Source: an uncultured Bacteroidia bacterium
GTDB taxonomy: Bacteria; Bacteroidota; Bacteroidia; Bacteroidales; CAJPTX01
Direction: 5' to 3'
DNA: 16,616 bases
NCBI GenBank assembly: GCA_938040915.1
Contig: CALHZE010000258.1
Location: 1 to 16,616, forward strand
Shown here piece after piece: positions 7,401 to 15,098 of the stretch (the stretch's first letter is position 1; each line of letters begins with the position of its first letter). A program made the translations under genes and the position numbers. The notes beneath the pieces were generated by a model. That model had not been told where the DNA came from and did not search any database. It was given only the letters and a program-made list of their open reading frames with translations.

Positions 7401-10400
7401 TATGTAAAACCAGGGGCGACGGTTGATCTTAAGGCAGTACTCACACCAGAGAATGCGACAAATCAGGTGGTAAATTGGACCTCGTCGAATCCGGCGCGTA
7501 TTGAGGTTACGGATCCTGTGAACGGGAAGATTCATGTTAAAGAAACCCCAGATGGTCCATACGTGGTTGATGTGTTTGTGGAACAGGGGGCATTGAAGAG
7601 TACGTGCCGAGTGAATGTGCTTAGATCGAATGATATTGTTCCCACGAGTATTATACTCCTCCCCAAGACGTTGGAGTTGATGGTCGGTGAGTCGCGAATG
7701 CTGACGTGGACGATCTCCCCGAGTAACACACCTTATAAGGAGGTGGGTTGGCTTTCTTCTAATCCCGATGTGGTCTCTATCCAGAATGGGCGCGTTGTGG
7801 GGCTCGCAAAAGGAACTGCTGATATTGTGGTGAGATCGCATACCTCGCTTAACGTCTTTGACCAAATTGAGGTAACAGTTAACGAGATCGCGGTTACGGG
7901 AGTTGATATCGATAAGACCGCATCAAATTATCATGCACTCGTGCCAGCAGAGGATAGCTATTTTGAGATACCAGTAAATATACCTTCTTCGATCCCTTAC
8001 ATTATCGATCCCGAGGTCGCTACGAATAAGGCTATCGAATACGAAATCGACGATGCTGAAGTCGTGTCTGTGGTACAGGGTAAACTTGTCGGTAAGCTTG
8101 CGGGACAGACAACAAGAGTCCGTCTCAAGGCGCTTGGCGGCTCTAACGTTTATAGCCCCTATTTCAAGATCAAGGTCGTTGATAACAAAAAGCCTACGGG
8201 GCTGAGTATCCCACAAGATTTGATACTTAACCCTAGAGATATGGGGCGATTCCCGCTAACCTATATCCCTGCGGACGCGACCGATCGTCTCGTTTCGTGG
8301 AAGTCGACCGATCCGCAGGTACTTAAGGTTTTGTATGATGGTTCGTATGAGGCGCTTCAGGCAGGTACGGCAAAGGTGACGGTTTCGCTCGTGTCTGACC
8401 CAACCATCAAGGGCGAGTGCAATGTCCGTGTACTTCAACGTGTGTTGCCCGATGGGTTGAATATGATCCGGAATATTACAATCGGCGTGGGCAATTCGTA
8501 TCGTTTTGCTCCCGAGGTGACACCACTCAACGCTACTGACCAACGTATCCTTTGGAAGGTGCTCGAGGGGGCGGATAAGATCGAGTTCAATGAGCAGGAG
8601 CTTACAGTGAAGGGGAGCGCGGCAGGGACGGCTAAAATAGAAGCTTCGTTGCGTGCGAAACCGGATGTGAAGGTGGAGTGTGTGATCAATGTGACGGCGA
8701 CTGCTACACCGGCGGCAACGCAAATCCGTTTCAAAGAAGCTACGATAGAGGTTGAGGAAGGGAAGAGTAAGGATGTTGAGCTCGTCATTGAGCCCGAAGG
8801 AGCGACCCCGCTCGTGACCTATACCTCAGACAACCCGACATACGTTGTCGTCGCGGCCTCTAAAGAAAAGCAGAATGCGATGACGGTCTACGGGCGTCTC
8901 TACTCTGCGGGGCAACTCATCACGGTGCGTGGTGGCGGCGACAAGTCGTTTGATATGACGGTAAAGGTTATTCAAGCTCAAACGCCACAGAAGCCCGCGC
9001 CGACGAGTTTTGAGGTAGACTCAGAGCTTACGATCGTAAAGGGGGGCGTTGGTATTATTGAGATTAAGGGCGTCAACCCAGAAACGCATGACATCGAGCA
9101 GTTGATGTGGTCGCCTTTGACAGGCGGTATACACGCCAATGTGACTAAGACGGGGATTGTGCGCGCAACGAACACTCCAGGTGACGAACTCGTCACGATC
9201 GCAAACGGTGGTTTCTCGAAAACGGTCACGGTGCACGTGATTGACCCCAATGCGGTCGTGGACGTCGCCTCGTTTGATGTGGAACAGACGGAGATGACGC
9301 TCTACCTCGACGCGAATGGGCAGAACGGTGAAAAGCGTTCGGTTTTGCTGAAGGACGTTACGCCTGCGAATGCGTTGCCCTCGACTTTGGTGTGGACGCG
9401 TAAGACTGACCTGTACCCGAATAACGTCTTCGACGTAGATGTTAATGGTGTGGTCACAGCTCTGAAGGAGGGCGAACAGATTCTTGTGGTGAAGACCAAG
9501 ACGACGCCTGTTGTGGAAAAGGAAGTGAAAATCGTGGTGGTAAAGCGGTCTACTACGCCTCCTACGCCAACCAAACCGGCACTTACTGCTTTTTCTGCGC
9601 CGACAGACCCCATCAGTGTGATGGTGAACAACACCACACTCGCCAAGTTGAATTTGACCCCTGCGGATGCCGACGTGAGTCAGCTCTCATGGACGGCGTC
9701 GCCTAGCGACCGAGCTTCGGTAAACAATAACGGCGAGATTAAGGGGCTTAAGGCGGGTAAGGTGACGATAACTGTAACGCACCCGACGTTGCCGCCTGTA
9801 ACCTTCGATGTCATGGTGGTTGACCCGTCGCAGCCTCAGGAACCTACATACGCCACGGGCTTTGGGCTAGTCTCCAACACGCTGACGGTGGTTATGGGGA
9901 GTACGGGCGTTATTGAGTTGAAAGATATTGTCCCAGCCGGCGCTTCGACGGATAAGCTCGTTTGGGAAGCATTAACCCCTGCGATTTGTACGGTTGAAAA
10001 AGGGAAGGTGACGCCAGTATCGGTAAGTGATAATGGACAAGTGAGAGTTTCGGTAGAAGGTACGCCAGAGGCAGATCGTCTGGTGGTGACAGTGAAGGTG
10101 CTTCCTGCGAATGCGACCGATCCGGCGACAGATCCTAACGGTCCGAAGTCGCCGCTAGAAAGCTTTGCTGCTCCAACAACACAGATCAGTCTTACCGTAG
10201 GTAACACAACAACAGTGAAACTGAACGTAACTCCTCTTAATGCAGACCTCAGTAAGTTGAATTGGACCTCTTCTCGCTCTGGCGTTGCGACGGTAAACAA
10301 TGACGGTGTGATAACAGGTGTTGCGGTGGGCAAGACTACGATTACGGTAACGAATACCGACAAACCAGCCGATCCGCCAGTGACTTTCGAAGTCGTTGTG

Positions 10401-11492
10401 GTTGCTGCGCCCAAACCAGCACTTAACAGTTTTGACAAACCAGAGAATCCTGTGAATGTGCTGAAGGATAATCCGACGACTCTGCCGTTGAAGACCGACC
10501 CCGAAAATGCAGATACGAGTGGTCTGGAATGGAGTTCGTCAGATACAGATGTTGCTACGATCGACAAGAATACAGGTGTGATCACGGGTCATAAGGGTGG
10601 TACTACGACCATTACGGTAAAAGATCCTAACGATCCGAGTAAGACGGTCTCGTTTGACGTTACGGTGGTTGACCCGTCGCAGCAGAATAAGCCAGCACTT
10701 AATGACTTTGACAAGCCAGAGAATCCGGTGAGCGTGGTGAAAGACAATCCGACGACTGTGCCGTTGAAACTCGATCCTGTCAATGGCGACACGAGCAAGC
10801 TCGAGTGGAGCTCGGCCGATGAGAATATCGCGACGGTTGATAAGCACACGGGTGTGATCACCGGCAAGTCGAGTGGTACGGTAAAGATTACGGTGAAAGA
10901 CCCCGCGACGAACAAGGAAGTCTCGTTTGACATCACGGTGGTTGACCCGTCGCAGAATGGTGGTTCGAGCAAGCCGGCACTCGAGCGCTTCTCTGTGGTC
11001 AGCTCGACGGTGGTTGTGGTGCAGAACTACCGTTCGGTGGTACTGTTGCAACTGACGCCTGCAGATGCTGACATTAGTCGTTTGCGTTGGGAGAGCGATG
11101 ACTCGTCGATTGCAACCGTTGAGGGAGGCGTGATCACAGGAGTATCGGTCGGTGAAACGGAAGTGACTGTGACCGACGAACAAACCGCAACGAGCTATAG
11201 CATCACGGTGACCGTCGTGTCAGACAATTCGATTACCTCGGTTGAGGATGCGGCGTTGGCACAGGTTGTGGTTGCTCCGAATCCGTTTGTCGGGTTCTTA
11301 CGCATCCAGAGTGTGTCGGCGTTGGTTGAAGACTATGCCTTGCTCAGTGTCAATGGTCAGGTTGTGCGTGCAGGACGCGTGGCGGGTAGTGAGACGATGG
11401 TAGAGACCGAGGATCTCCCTGCGGGGCTCTATCTCTTGCGTCTGCGTGCTGCGAATGGCGCGTCGCGTACCCTTCGGGTTGTGAAGCGTTAG
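4452..11492 (+). CDS. Giant BspA-like (DUF285) repeat surface protein with Ig-like domains and T9SS sorting domain
   Basis: This 2346-residue protein is built to be exported. An N-terminal signal peptide (KxR-free basic start, hydrophobic 8-20) has cleavage likely after Ser26 or Ala27. Residues about 31-120 lead in with FVTKWTATG and IQTVEQWGTSKWKTLKEAF, as in other DUF285 proteins. Then come about 22 repeats of the MFxxC/A-xxFNxDLSxWNVSNVxxM type (about 105-710), and a cap at about 717-771 (NYDRSLIGWN ... WSITDAG) of the kind that normally ends such arrays. Sixteen or so Ig-like modules follow (about 776-2256), and a type A T9SS C-terminal domain (about 2270-2346; APNPF, LPAGLYLLRL, final RVVKR). 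By family knowledge, it would cross the inner membrane by Sec and the outer membrane by T9SS, then lose the sorting domain on attachment to the surface. A role in adhesion is inference. Two adjacent ATGs (4452, 4455) make the start uncertain by one residue. No frameshift is seen. Confidence 0.9.
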   Translation: MMSRRHIYGLLFAVFLFLFGAGNVFSAYDENAFVTKWTATGTVLKMKLFGTGIKVRVYVAGQPEGTFVDATVNADNLWEKTVTKGTTYIVEFKGLTGFRVISTSDIQTVEQWGTSKWKTLKEAFSGCGKLDIAPTVIPPHPAQPVPNVPDLSICESVASMFKDCSSLQNINAKDWKVGNITHFTSMFDGCLLLAKDNLENQGFKVWKPQRVLEVQSMFKDCKYFDADLSAWKTYTEHLTSLYQTFSGCSAFAGKGLKDWNVSNVENFANAFYGCEKFEEPIGGWNTGKATSMRAMFAGCSLFNKDISKWNVKKVTDFVQMFAGCSKFNQDLGAWLDPNNILNPGGNAAVRLDEMFALCKEFNVGTNPNGLNGWDVSGVTSMYRTFHACKDFNKPLNDWKVGNVKTMQGLFEEAIHFNQSLSKWDVSNVKSLHKTFRLCGAFNQDMSGWAGKTGKVTDFRETFANCDAFVGTGLDDWDVSRGEIFESMFFQDGKFKGNLSKWVVGNATTFNSMFFQCKEFNSDLSRWRPVKVTTMASMFAYCAAFNSDLNGWRTPVNLSLYQTFYECTAFNKSLEDWDVSQVRDFGRMFYKAIAFSQDLKKWNTERGENFKGMFSQAYSFESDLSQWNVSRATNMSEMFLTARKFKSDLSQWNVSNVTDMSSMFAWTDSFNSDLTKWDVSKVKDMTKIFRRAKAFDCSLGSWVLSSLESELTLEESGMGIANYDRSLIGWNESNVKNITVNAKKLKFFSDEADVAHTTLSGTTKNWSITDAGRTNAKKIQLDPAYDIELDNGKVYSGGETLTVAQVVWKLIQTEGGVTKDLPLYEATWTPLDPTIVSVEQNKTAKTFKLKALKPGRTIIKVSVSGAQVYDEWLVNVVILVSDLNFSQEKYEIPLGQKLDLSKELTILPNNASNKKVLWESEDNNVVSIDPETGVATAKNDGETQETWIKVTSLDRPEGKRISQRVKVVAKRIKTEKVEAEPQILYVKPGATVDLKAVLTPENATNQVVNWTSSNPARIEVTDPVNGKIHVKETPDGPYVVDVFVEQGALKSTCRVNVLRSNDIVPTSIILLPKTLELMVGESRMLTWTISPSNTPYKEVGWLSSNPDVVSIQNGRVVGLAKGTADIVVRSHTSLNVFDQIEVTVNEIAVTGVDIDKTASNYHALVPAEDSYFEIPVNIPSSIPYIIDPEVATNKAIEYEIDDAEVVSVVQGKLVGKLAGQTTRVRLKALGGSNVYSPYFKIKVVDNKKPTGLSIPQDLILNPRDMGRFPLTYIPADATDRLVSWKSTDPQVLKVLYDGSYEALQAGTAKVTVSLVSDPTIKGECNVRVLQRVLPDGLNMIRNITIGVGNSYRFAPEVTPLNATDQRILWKVLEGADKIEFNEQELTVKGSAAGTAKIEASLRAKPDVKVECVINVTATATPAATQIRFKEATIEVEEGKSKDVELVIEPEGATPLVTYTSDNPTYVVVAASKEKQNAMTVYGRLYSAGQLITVRGGGDKSFDMTVKVIQAQTPQKPAPTSFEVDSELTIVKGGVGIIEIKGVNPETHDIEQLMWSPLTGGIHANVTKTGIVRATNTPGDELVTIANGGFSKTVTVHVIDPNAVVDVASFDVEQTEMTLYLDANGQNGEKRSVLLKDVTPANALPSTLVWTRKTDLYPNNVFDVDVNGVVTALKEGEQILVVKTKTTPVVEKEVKIVVVKRSTTPPTPTKPALTAFSAPTDPISVMVNNTTLAKLNLTPADADVSQLSWTASPSDRASVNNNGEIKGLKAGKVTITVTHPTLPPVTFDVMVVDPSQPQEPTYATGFGLVSNTLTVVMGSTGVIELKDIVPAGASTDKLVWEALTPAICTVEKGKVTPVSVSDNGQVRVSVEGTPEADRLVVTVKVLPANATDPATDPNGPKSPLESFAAPTTQISLTVGNTTTVKLNVTPLNADLSKLNWTSSRSGVATVNNDGVITGVAVGKTTITVTNTDKPADPPVTFEVVVVAAPKPALNSFDKPENPVNVLKDNPTTLPLKTDPENADTSGLEWSSSDTDVATIDKNTGVITGHKGGTTTITVKDPNDPSKTVSFDVTVVDPSQQNKPALNDFDKPENPVSVVKDNPTTVPLKLDPVNGDTSKLEWSSADENIATVDKHTGVITGKSSGTVKITVKDPATNKEVSFDITVVDPSQNGGSSKPALERFSVVSSTVVVVQNYRSVVLLQLTPADADISRLRWESDDSSIATVEGGVITGVSVGETEVTVTDEQTATSYSITVTVVSDNSITSVEDAALAQVVVAPNPFVGFLRIQSVSALVEDYALLSVNGQVVRAGRVAGSETMVETEDLPAGLYLLRLRAANGASRTLRVVKR
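4764..6581 (+). repeat. DUF285 / 25-residue repeat array encoded in the giant protein
   Basis: About 22 units are recognised by a Phe in the (M/T)F motif at residues 124, 161, 187, 218, 245, 271, 296, 321, 355, 385, 410, 435, 462, 488, 513, 538, 563, 588, 613, 638, 663 and 688. From 488 on, the spacing is exactly 25 residues (75 bases) for eight consecutive steps; earlier units carry short insertions. Each unit has a Trp in the DLSxWNVS segment. The pattern matches the DUF285 / 26-residue Listeria-type surface repeat, which is thought to form a leucine-rich-repeat-like solenoid. The third residue after the Phe is Cys in 15 units and Ala, Asp or Thr in the others. Confidence 0.9.
6777..11219 (+). 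repeat. Array of about 16 bacterial Ig-like (Big_2-like) domains
   Basis: Modules of 80-100 residues repeat the pattern: extended strand, (V)G- or N-rich turn, 'PxNAxxxxLxWxSSDxxVATVxxxGVITGxxxGxxxITV', then a short linker. Approximate domain starts are residues 776, 879, 971, 1063, 1147, 1248, 1331, 1421, 1515, 1603, 1709, 1798, 1900, 1989, 2081 and 2175. The first and the fifth are divergent. Pro/Thr-rich or Asp-Pro linkers separate the later ones (for example TTPPTPTKPA and VVDPSQ). Such arrays usually act as extended stalks holding an adhesive tip away from the cell. Domain borders are by eye. Confidence 0.8.
10416..10973 (+). repeat. Near-identical tandem Ig modules (two units of about 276-282 bases)
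   Basis: The unit starting at 10416 and the unit starting at 10692 encode almost the same module: KPALNxFDKPENPVxVxKDN, then PTTxPLK, LEWSS, TGVITG, VSFDxTVVDPSQ. The similarity extends to the nucleotide level. A 19-base string, GGTGGTTGACCCGTCGCAG, occurs exactly at 9815-9833, 10664-10682 and 10937-10955, always coding the end of a module. The copies are in frame (273 and 849 bases apart, both multiples of three), which points to recent duplication. Confidence 0.75.
11259..11489 (+). other. Type A T9SS C-terminal sorting domain of the giant protein
   Basis: Residues about 2270-2346 contain the family landmarks in order: VVVAPNPF, a beta segment ending VNGQVVRAG, the LPAGLYLLRL motif and the terminal RTLRVVKR. 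These match the type A sorting signal, which directs proteins through the T9SS translocon and is removed by the PorU sortase in characterised species. It places the protein on the cell surface or in the medium. Confidence 0.88.
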
Positions 11493-11517
11493 TTCGCTTA
11501 CTTTAGGAACTAGTATG

Positions 11518-11557
11518 CGGGATGCACCTCCTTACGAGGGGGTGTGTCCCGTTTTTT
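11518..11557 (+). terminator. Strong rho-independent terminator after the giant gene
   Basis: The stem 11518-11532 pairs with 11537-11551 (15 pairs, three of them G-T) around a TACG loop, an UNCG-type stable tetraloop. Six T residues (11552-11557) follow immediately. It begins 25 bases after the stop codon of the giant gene, so it ends that transcript before ileS. Confidence 0.9.
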
Positions 11558-11606
11558 GTCTCTGCGCTGGGGGGCAGGGGCGTATATGTGACACGTTCGA
11601 TTTTAT

Positions 11607-11614
11607 TACCTTTG
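11607..11614 (+). promoter_or_regulatory. Bacteroidota -7 promoter element (TACCTTTG) for ileS
   Basis: TACCTTTG exactly fits TAnnTTTG and is the same string as in front of sdhC. It lies 28 bases before the ileS ATG, so the leader would be only about 20 bases. No clear TTTG -33 element is visible. There is no room for a T-box or other leader riboswitch. Confidence 0.65.
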
Positions 11615-11642
11615 TTCCCTAAAACAGGGGTAAGATTGAAAG

Positions 11643-14600
11643 ATGAAGAAGTACAGACAATACGCTACCTTGAACCTAGCAGAGGTCGCCAAGGAAACGC
11701 TCGCCCATTGGGAGGTGATTCACGCGTTTGAGGCTAGTCTGTCGATTCGCGCGGGCGCGCCCTCTTATGTATTTTTCGAGGGACCGCCTTCGGCTAATGG
11801 ATTGCCGGGCATTCACCATGTTATGGCGCGTACCATCAAGGATGCCGTTTGCCGTTATCGTACGCAAAAGGGTTTTCGTGTGGAACGCAAGGCAGGGTGG
11901 GATACCCATGGCTTACCTGTGGAGTTGGGTGTCGAAGCCCTGCTCGGGATCACGAAAGAGGATATCGGTAAGAAGATCTCTATCGAGGAGTATAACCAAG
12001 CTTGCCGCACAGAGGTGATGAAATACACTGATAAGTGGCGGCAATTGACCGAACAGATGGGGTATTGGGTAGACCTCGATCGCCCCTACGTTACCTATCA
12101 CACCAAGTATGTCGAGTCGCTGTGGTGGCTACTCAAAAAACTCTATGAGGGTGGCTATCTCTACAAGGGAAAGACCATCCAGCCCTATTCGCCGGCGGCG
12201 GGGACGGGGCTGAGTACTCACGAATTGAATCAACCAGGGTGTTATCGTGACGTTGCTGACACGACTGTGGTGGGGATGTTTCGTGTGTTGGAAGATGGTA
12301 AGCCCGCCGATTTTCAGGGCAAGCCGCTTTACATCCTTGCGTGGACGACCACGCCGTGGACACTGGCCTCGAATACTGCGTTGGCGGTAGGAAAGCATAT
12401 CAAGTATCAATATATCGAGACCCTGAACCCCTATACGGGGGCGCCCTGTGTGGTGGTCTTGGCAGAGTCTCGTGTTGCGGGGTATTTCGCTGCTGCGGGG
12501 CAAGATCAGCCGCTTGTCGCGCCACAGAGCGCTAAGACGCCGTTGCCGTGGCATCTTTTGCAAGAGGTGACGGGCGAGTCGCTCGTCGGTTTGCGTTACG
12601 AACCTCTTTTCCGTTGGACGAAACCGAGGGGAGATGCCTATCGGGTAATCCCTGCAGACTTTGTGACTACGGAGGACGGAACGGGGATTGTACATATCGC
12701 CCCCACCTTTGGGGCAGATGACGCCCGTGCGGGGAAAGAACAAGGGATTGTGGGCATGGAGCTCAAGGCGCTCGATGACGACATTGCCCCAATGGTAGAC
12801 CGTAAGGGGCGTTTCTATCGCCTCGAAGACCTTGCGCCCGATTATGTCAATGACTATGTGTATCGTGACGAGTATGCGAAGTGGGCAGGACGTTACGTAA
12901 AGGCAGGGTATACCACAGCGGATGACCCGATGGGGGGCGAGCTGGATGTCGATCTCTGCGTAGACCTCAAGCAGCGTGGTTTGGCGTTTAAGATTGAAAA
13001 GCACAAGCACAGTTACCCGCATTGCTGGCGTACGGACAAGCCCGTACTTTACTACCCGCTAGATTCGTGGTTTATTCGGACGACGGCTTTCCGTGATCGC
13101 TTGCTCGCGCTGAATGAGACTATCGATTGGCATCCGGAGTCTACGGGCACGGGGCGTTTTGCCAAGTGGCTCGAGAACTTGGTTGACTGGAATTTATCGC
13201 GCTCGCGCTTCTGGGGGACGCCTCTCCCGATTTGGGCTACGCGCGATCGTAAGGAGCTCAAGTGTATCGGTTCGCTGGAGGAGTTACGCGCAGAGTGTGA
13301 AAAGGCGGTTGCGGCAGGTGTGATGGAACAGAATCCGCTTGCCGGTTTCCGAGTGGGAGATAACTCGGATGCGAATTATGACGCCGTAGATATCCATCGC
13401 CCTTACGTGGATAATATCGTTCTTGTGGCGGCGGACGGGCAGCCGATGTATCGCGAGCCAGACCTTATCGATGTATGGTTTGACTCGGGGGCGATGCCCT
13501 ACGCACAGTGGCACTATCCGTTTGAGAACAAGGAGACTTTTGACTCCCATTTCCCCGCGGACTTCATTGCCGAGGGGGTCGATCAGACGCGCGGGTGGTT
13601 TTTCACCCTCCACGCTATCGCAACGATGATCTCTGACTCGGTGGCGTTTAAGCACATCATCTCCAACGGCTTGGTGCTCGACAAAGAGGGCAACAAGATG
13701 AGCAAGCGTCTGGGCAATGCGGTAGACCCGTTCAAGGAGCTTGAAAGCAAGGGGGCAGATGCGGTACGTTGGTATGTATTGACTAATTCGGCGCCGTGGG
13801 ACAATCTGAAGTATGACTCAGCGGGCGTCGACGAGTGTGTGCGGAAGTTCTTTTCTACGCTTCATAACACCTATTCCTTCTTTGCGCTTTATGCGAATGT
13901 CGATGGCTTTGAGGCTGGGGCAGCGGCGATCCCTGTGGCAGAGCGTCCGGAGCTTGATCGTTGGGTTCTTTCGCGCCTAAACACGCTTATCAGGGAGGTG
14001 GATGAGGCTTACAACGATTATGACCTTACGCGTGCTGGGCGTCAGATTCAAGAGTTTGTGACAGAGCACCTGAGTAACTGGTATGTCCGTTTGAGTCGGA
14101 AGCGTTTCTGGGGAGGAGGTATGACACAAGACAAGTTGGCGGCTTATCAGACTCTCTACCGTTGCCTACAGGTTGTGGCACAGTTGATGGCGTCCATCGC
14201 GCCCTTTTACGCAGATCAGCTTTATGCAGACCTCTTGCAGTCGGAGACGCCCGAGGCGGCTACGTGTGTGCACCTCGTAGATTTTCCCGTCGTCGACGAG
14301 GGGTGTATCGACCACGAGTTGGAAGAACGGATGGCGCTTGCTCAACGCTTTACCTCGATGGTTTTGGCGCTGCGTAAGAAGGTTGCCATCAAGGTGCGTC
14401 AGCCGTTGGGACGTCTGATGATCCCTGTCTTGAATGCCGAGTTCGAACAGCGTTTGCGGGCGGTAGAGACCTTGTTGCTAAACGAAGTGAATGTAAAGAG
14501 ACTGGAGTACCTCGATCCGCTCAATACGGTGCTTGTAAAGCGCGTAAAGCCTGATTTTAAGGCGCTCGGTCCGAAGTTCGGCAAGGCGATGAAAGAACTC

Positions 14601-15062
14601 GCTGCGGCGTTGCAAAACCTTTCGCAGGCAGAGATCGCAGCTTGGGAGCAGAAGGGGGAGATCTCCCTCGAGCTTCAGGGAACTCACTATACGGTGGCGC
14701 TTGCGGATGTGGAAATTGCGCCCGAGGATATCCCTGGGTGTTTGGTGGCTTCGGAAGGGGGCTTGACCGTGGCGCTTGATTATGAGTTAACGCCTGAGCT
14801 TCTCGAAGAGGGGTTGGCGCGCGAGTTGGTCAACCGTGTGCAGAACCAACGTAAGGAGAATGGTTATGAGGTCTCAGATCGTATCTCCTTGCAAATCGCC
14901 GGTGCGCGTGAGACATTAGACGCCCTCAAGCACTTCAAAGAGTATATTCAGACGCAAACCCTTTGCGAGCGTTTTGAGTGTGTGGCGGCAAATGTGGGGA
15001 CGCTTGTCGTCGATTTCGGTGCGCCGTATGGCGAGGTCAAGGTCGTTGTAGAGAAATTGTAG
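11643..15062 (+). CDS. ileS: Isoleucyl-tRNA synthetase, type 2 (IleRS2)
   Basis: This 1139-residue class Ia synthetase charges tRNA-Ile in the cytoplasm. The first half of the Rossmann catalytic fold carries PPSANGLPGIHHVMAR at 48-63. The HIGH-equivalent tetrad is G56-I57-H58-H59, rather than HxGH. The CP1 editing domain shows WTTTPW (234-239) and the HIAPTFGADD segment with Asp359-Asp360, as expected for proofreading against valine. WFDSG lies at 612-616 and the KMSKS loop is KMSKR at 685-689. The anticodon-binding helical domain follows (about 740-900), then a long C-terminal region. YSPAAGTGLSTHELNQPGCYRDV and the length point to the eukaryote-like type 2 enzymes normal in this phylum, which are generally resistant to mupirocin. 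This is the only ileS visible here. It heads a cluster with lspA, 36 bases downstream. Confidence 0.96.
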   Translation: MKKYRQYATLNLAEVAKETLAHWEVIHAFEASLSIRAGAPSYVFFEGPPSANGLPGIHHVMARTIKDAVCRYRTQKGFRVERKAGWDTHGLPVELGVEALLGITKEDIGKKISIEEYNQACRTEVMKYTDKWRQLTEQMGYWVDLDRPYVTYHTKYVESLWWLLKKLYEGGYLYKGKTIQPYSPAAGTGLSTHELNQPGCYRDVADTTVVGMFRVLEDGKPADFQGKPLYILAWTTTPWTLASNTALAVGKHIKYQYIETLNPYTGAPCVVVLAESRVAGYFAAAGQDQPLVAPQSAKTPLPWHLLQEVTGESLVGLRYEPLFRWTKPRGDAYRVIPADFVTTEDGTGIVHIAPTFGADDARAGKEQGIVGMELKALDDDIAPMVDRKGRFYRLEDLAPDYVNDYVYRDEYAKWAGRYVKAGYTTADDPMGGELDVDLCVDLKQRGLAFKIEKHKHSYPHCWRTDKPVLYYPLDSWFIRTTAFRDRLLALNETIDWHPESTGTGRFAKWLENLVDWNLSRSRFWGTPLPIWATRDRKELKCIGSLEELRAECEKAVAAGVMEQNPLAGFRVGDNSDANYDAVDIHRPYVDNIVLVAADGQPMYREPDLIDVWFDSGAMPYAQWHYPFENKETFDSHFPADFIAEGVDQTRGWFFTLHAIATMISDSVAFKHIISNGLVLDKEGNKMSKRLGNAVDPFKELESKGADAVRWYVLTNSAPWDNLKYDSAGVDECVRKFFSTLHNTYSFFALYANVDGFEAGAAAIPVAERPELDRWVLSRLNTLIREVDEAYNDYDLTRAGRQIQEFVTEHLSNWYVRLSRKRFWGGGMTQDKLAAYQTLYRCLQVVAQLMASIAPFYADQLYADLLQSETPEAATCVHLVDFPVVDEGCIDHELEERMALAQRFTSMVLALRKKVAIKVRQPLGRLMIPVLNAEFEQRLRAVETLLLNEVNVKRLEYLDPLNTVLVKRVKPDFKALGPKFGKAMKELAAALQNLSQAEIAAWEQKGEISLELQGTHYTVALADVEIAPEDIPGCLVASEGGLTVALDYELTPELLEEGLARELVNRVQNQRKENGYEVSDRISLQIAGARETLDALKHFKEYIQTQTLCERFECVAANVGTLVVDFGAPYGEVKVVVEKL

Positions 15063-15098
15063 GTCTGTATCGTAACCCCTTTTACGGAGAGCGCTATT

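Noticed and set aside
9836..10585. 249-codon minus-strand open frame inside the Ig array
   Set aside because: Its Ser/Thr/Val-rich sequence mirrors the repetitive Ig coding region on the other strand, and it has no start signals or neighbours of its own.
4764..11219. The repeats as a CRISPR array or non-coding satellite
   Set aside because: The frame is uninterrupted for 2346 codons, the repeats are conserved as protein rather than as identical DNA, and the period is a multiple of three, so these are coding repeats.
11493..11642. T-box or other leader riboswitch controlling ileS
   Set aside because: The only strong hairpin is the terminator of the upstream gene, and it lies before the promoter. 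The leader after the promoter is about 20 bases, too short for a T-box.
12129..13022. 297-codon minus-strand open frame inside ileS
   Set aside because: It lies opposite the well-supported IleRS editing domain and its translation is Arg/His-rich and featureless, as expected of a shadow frame.
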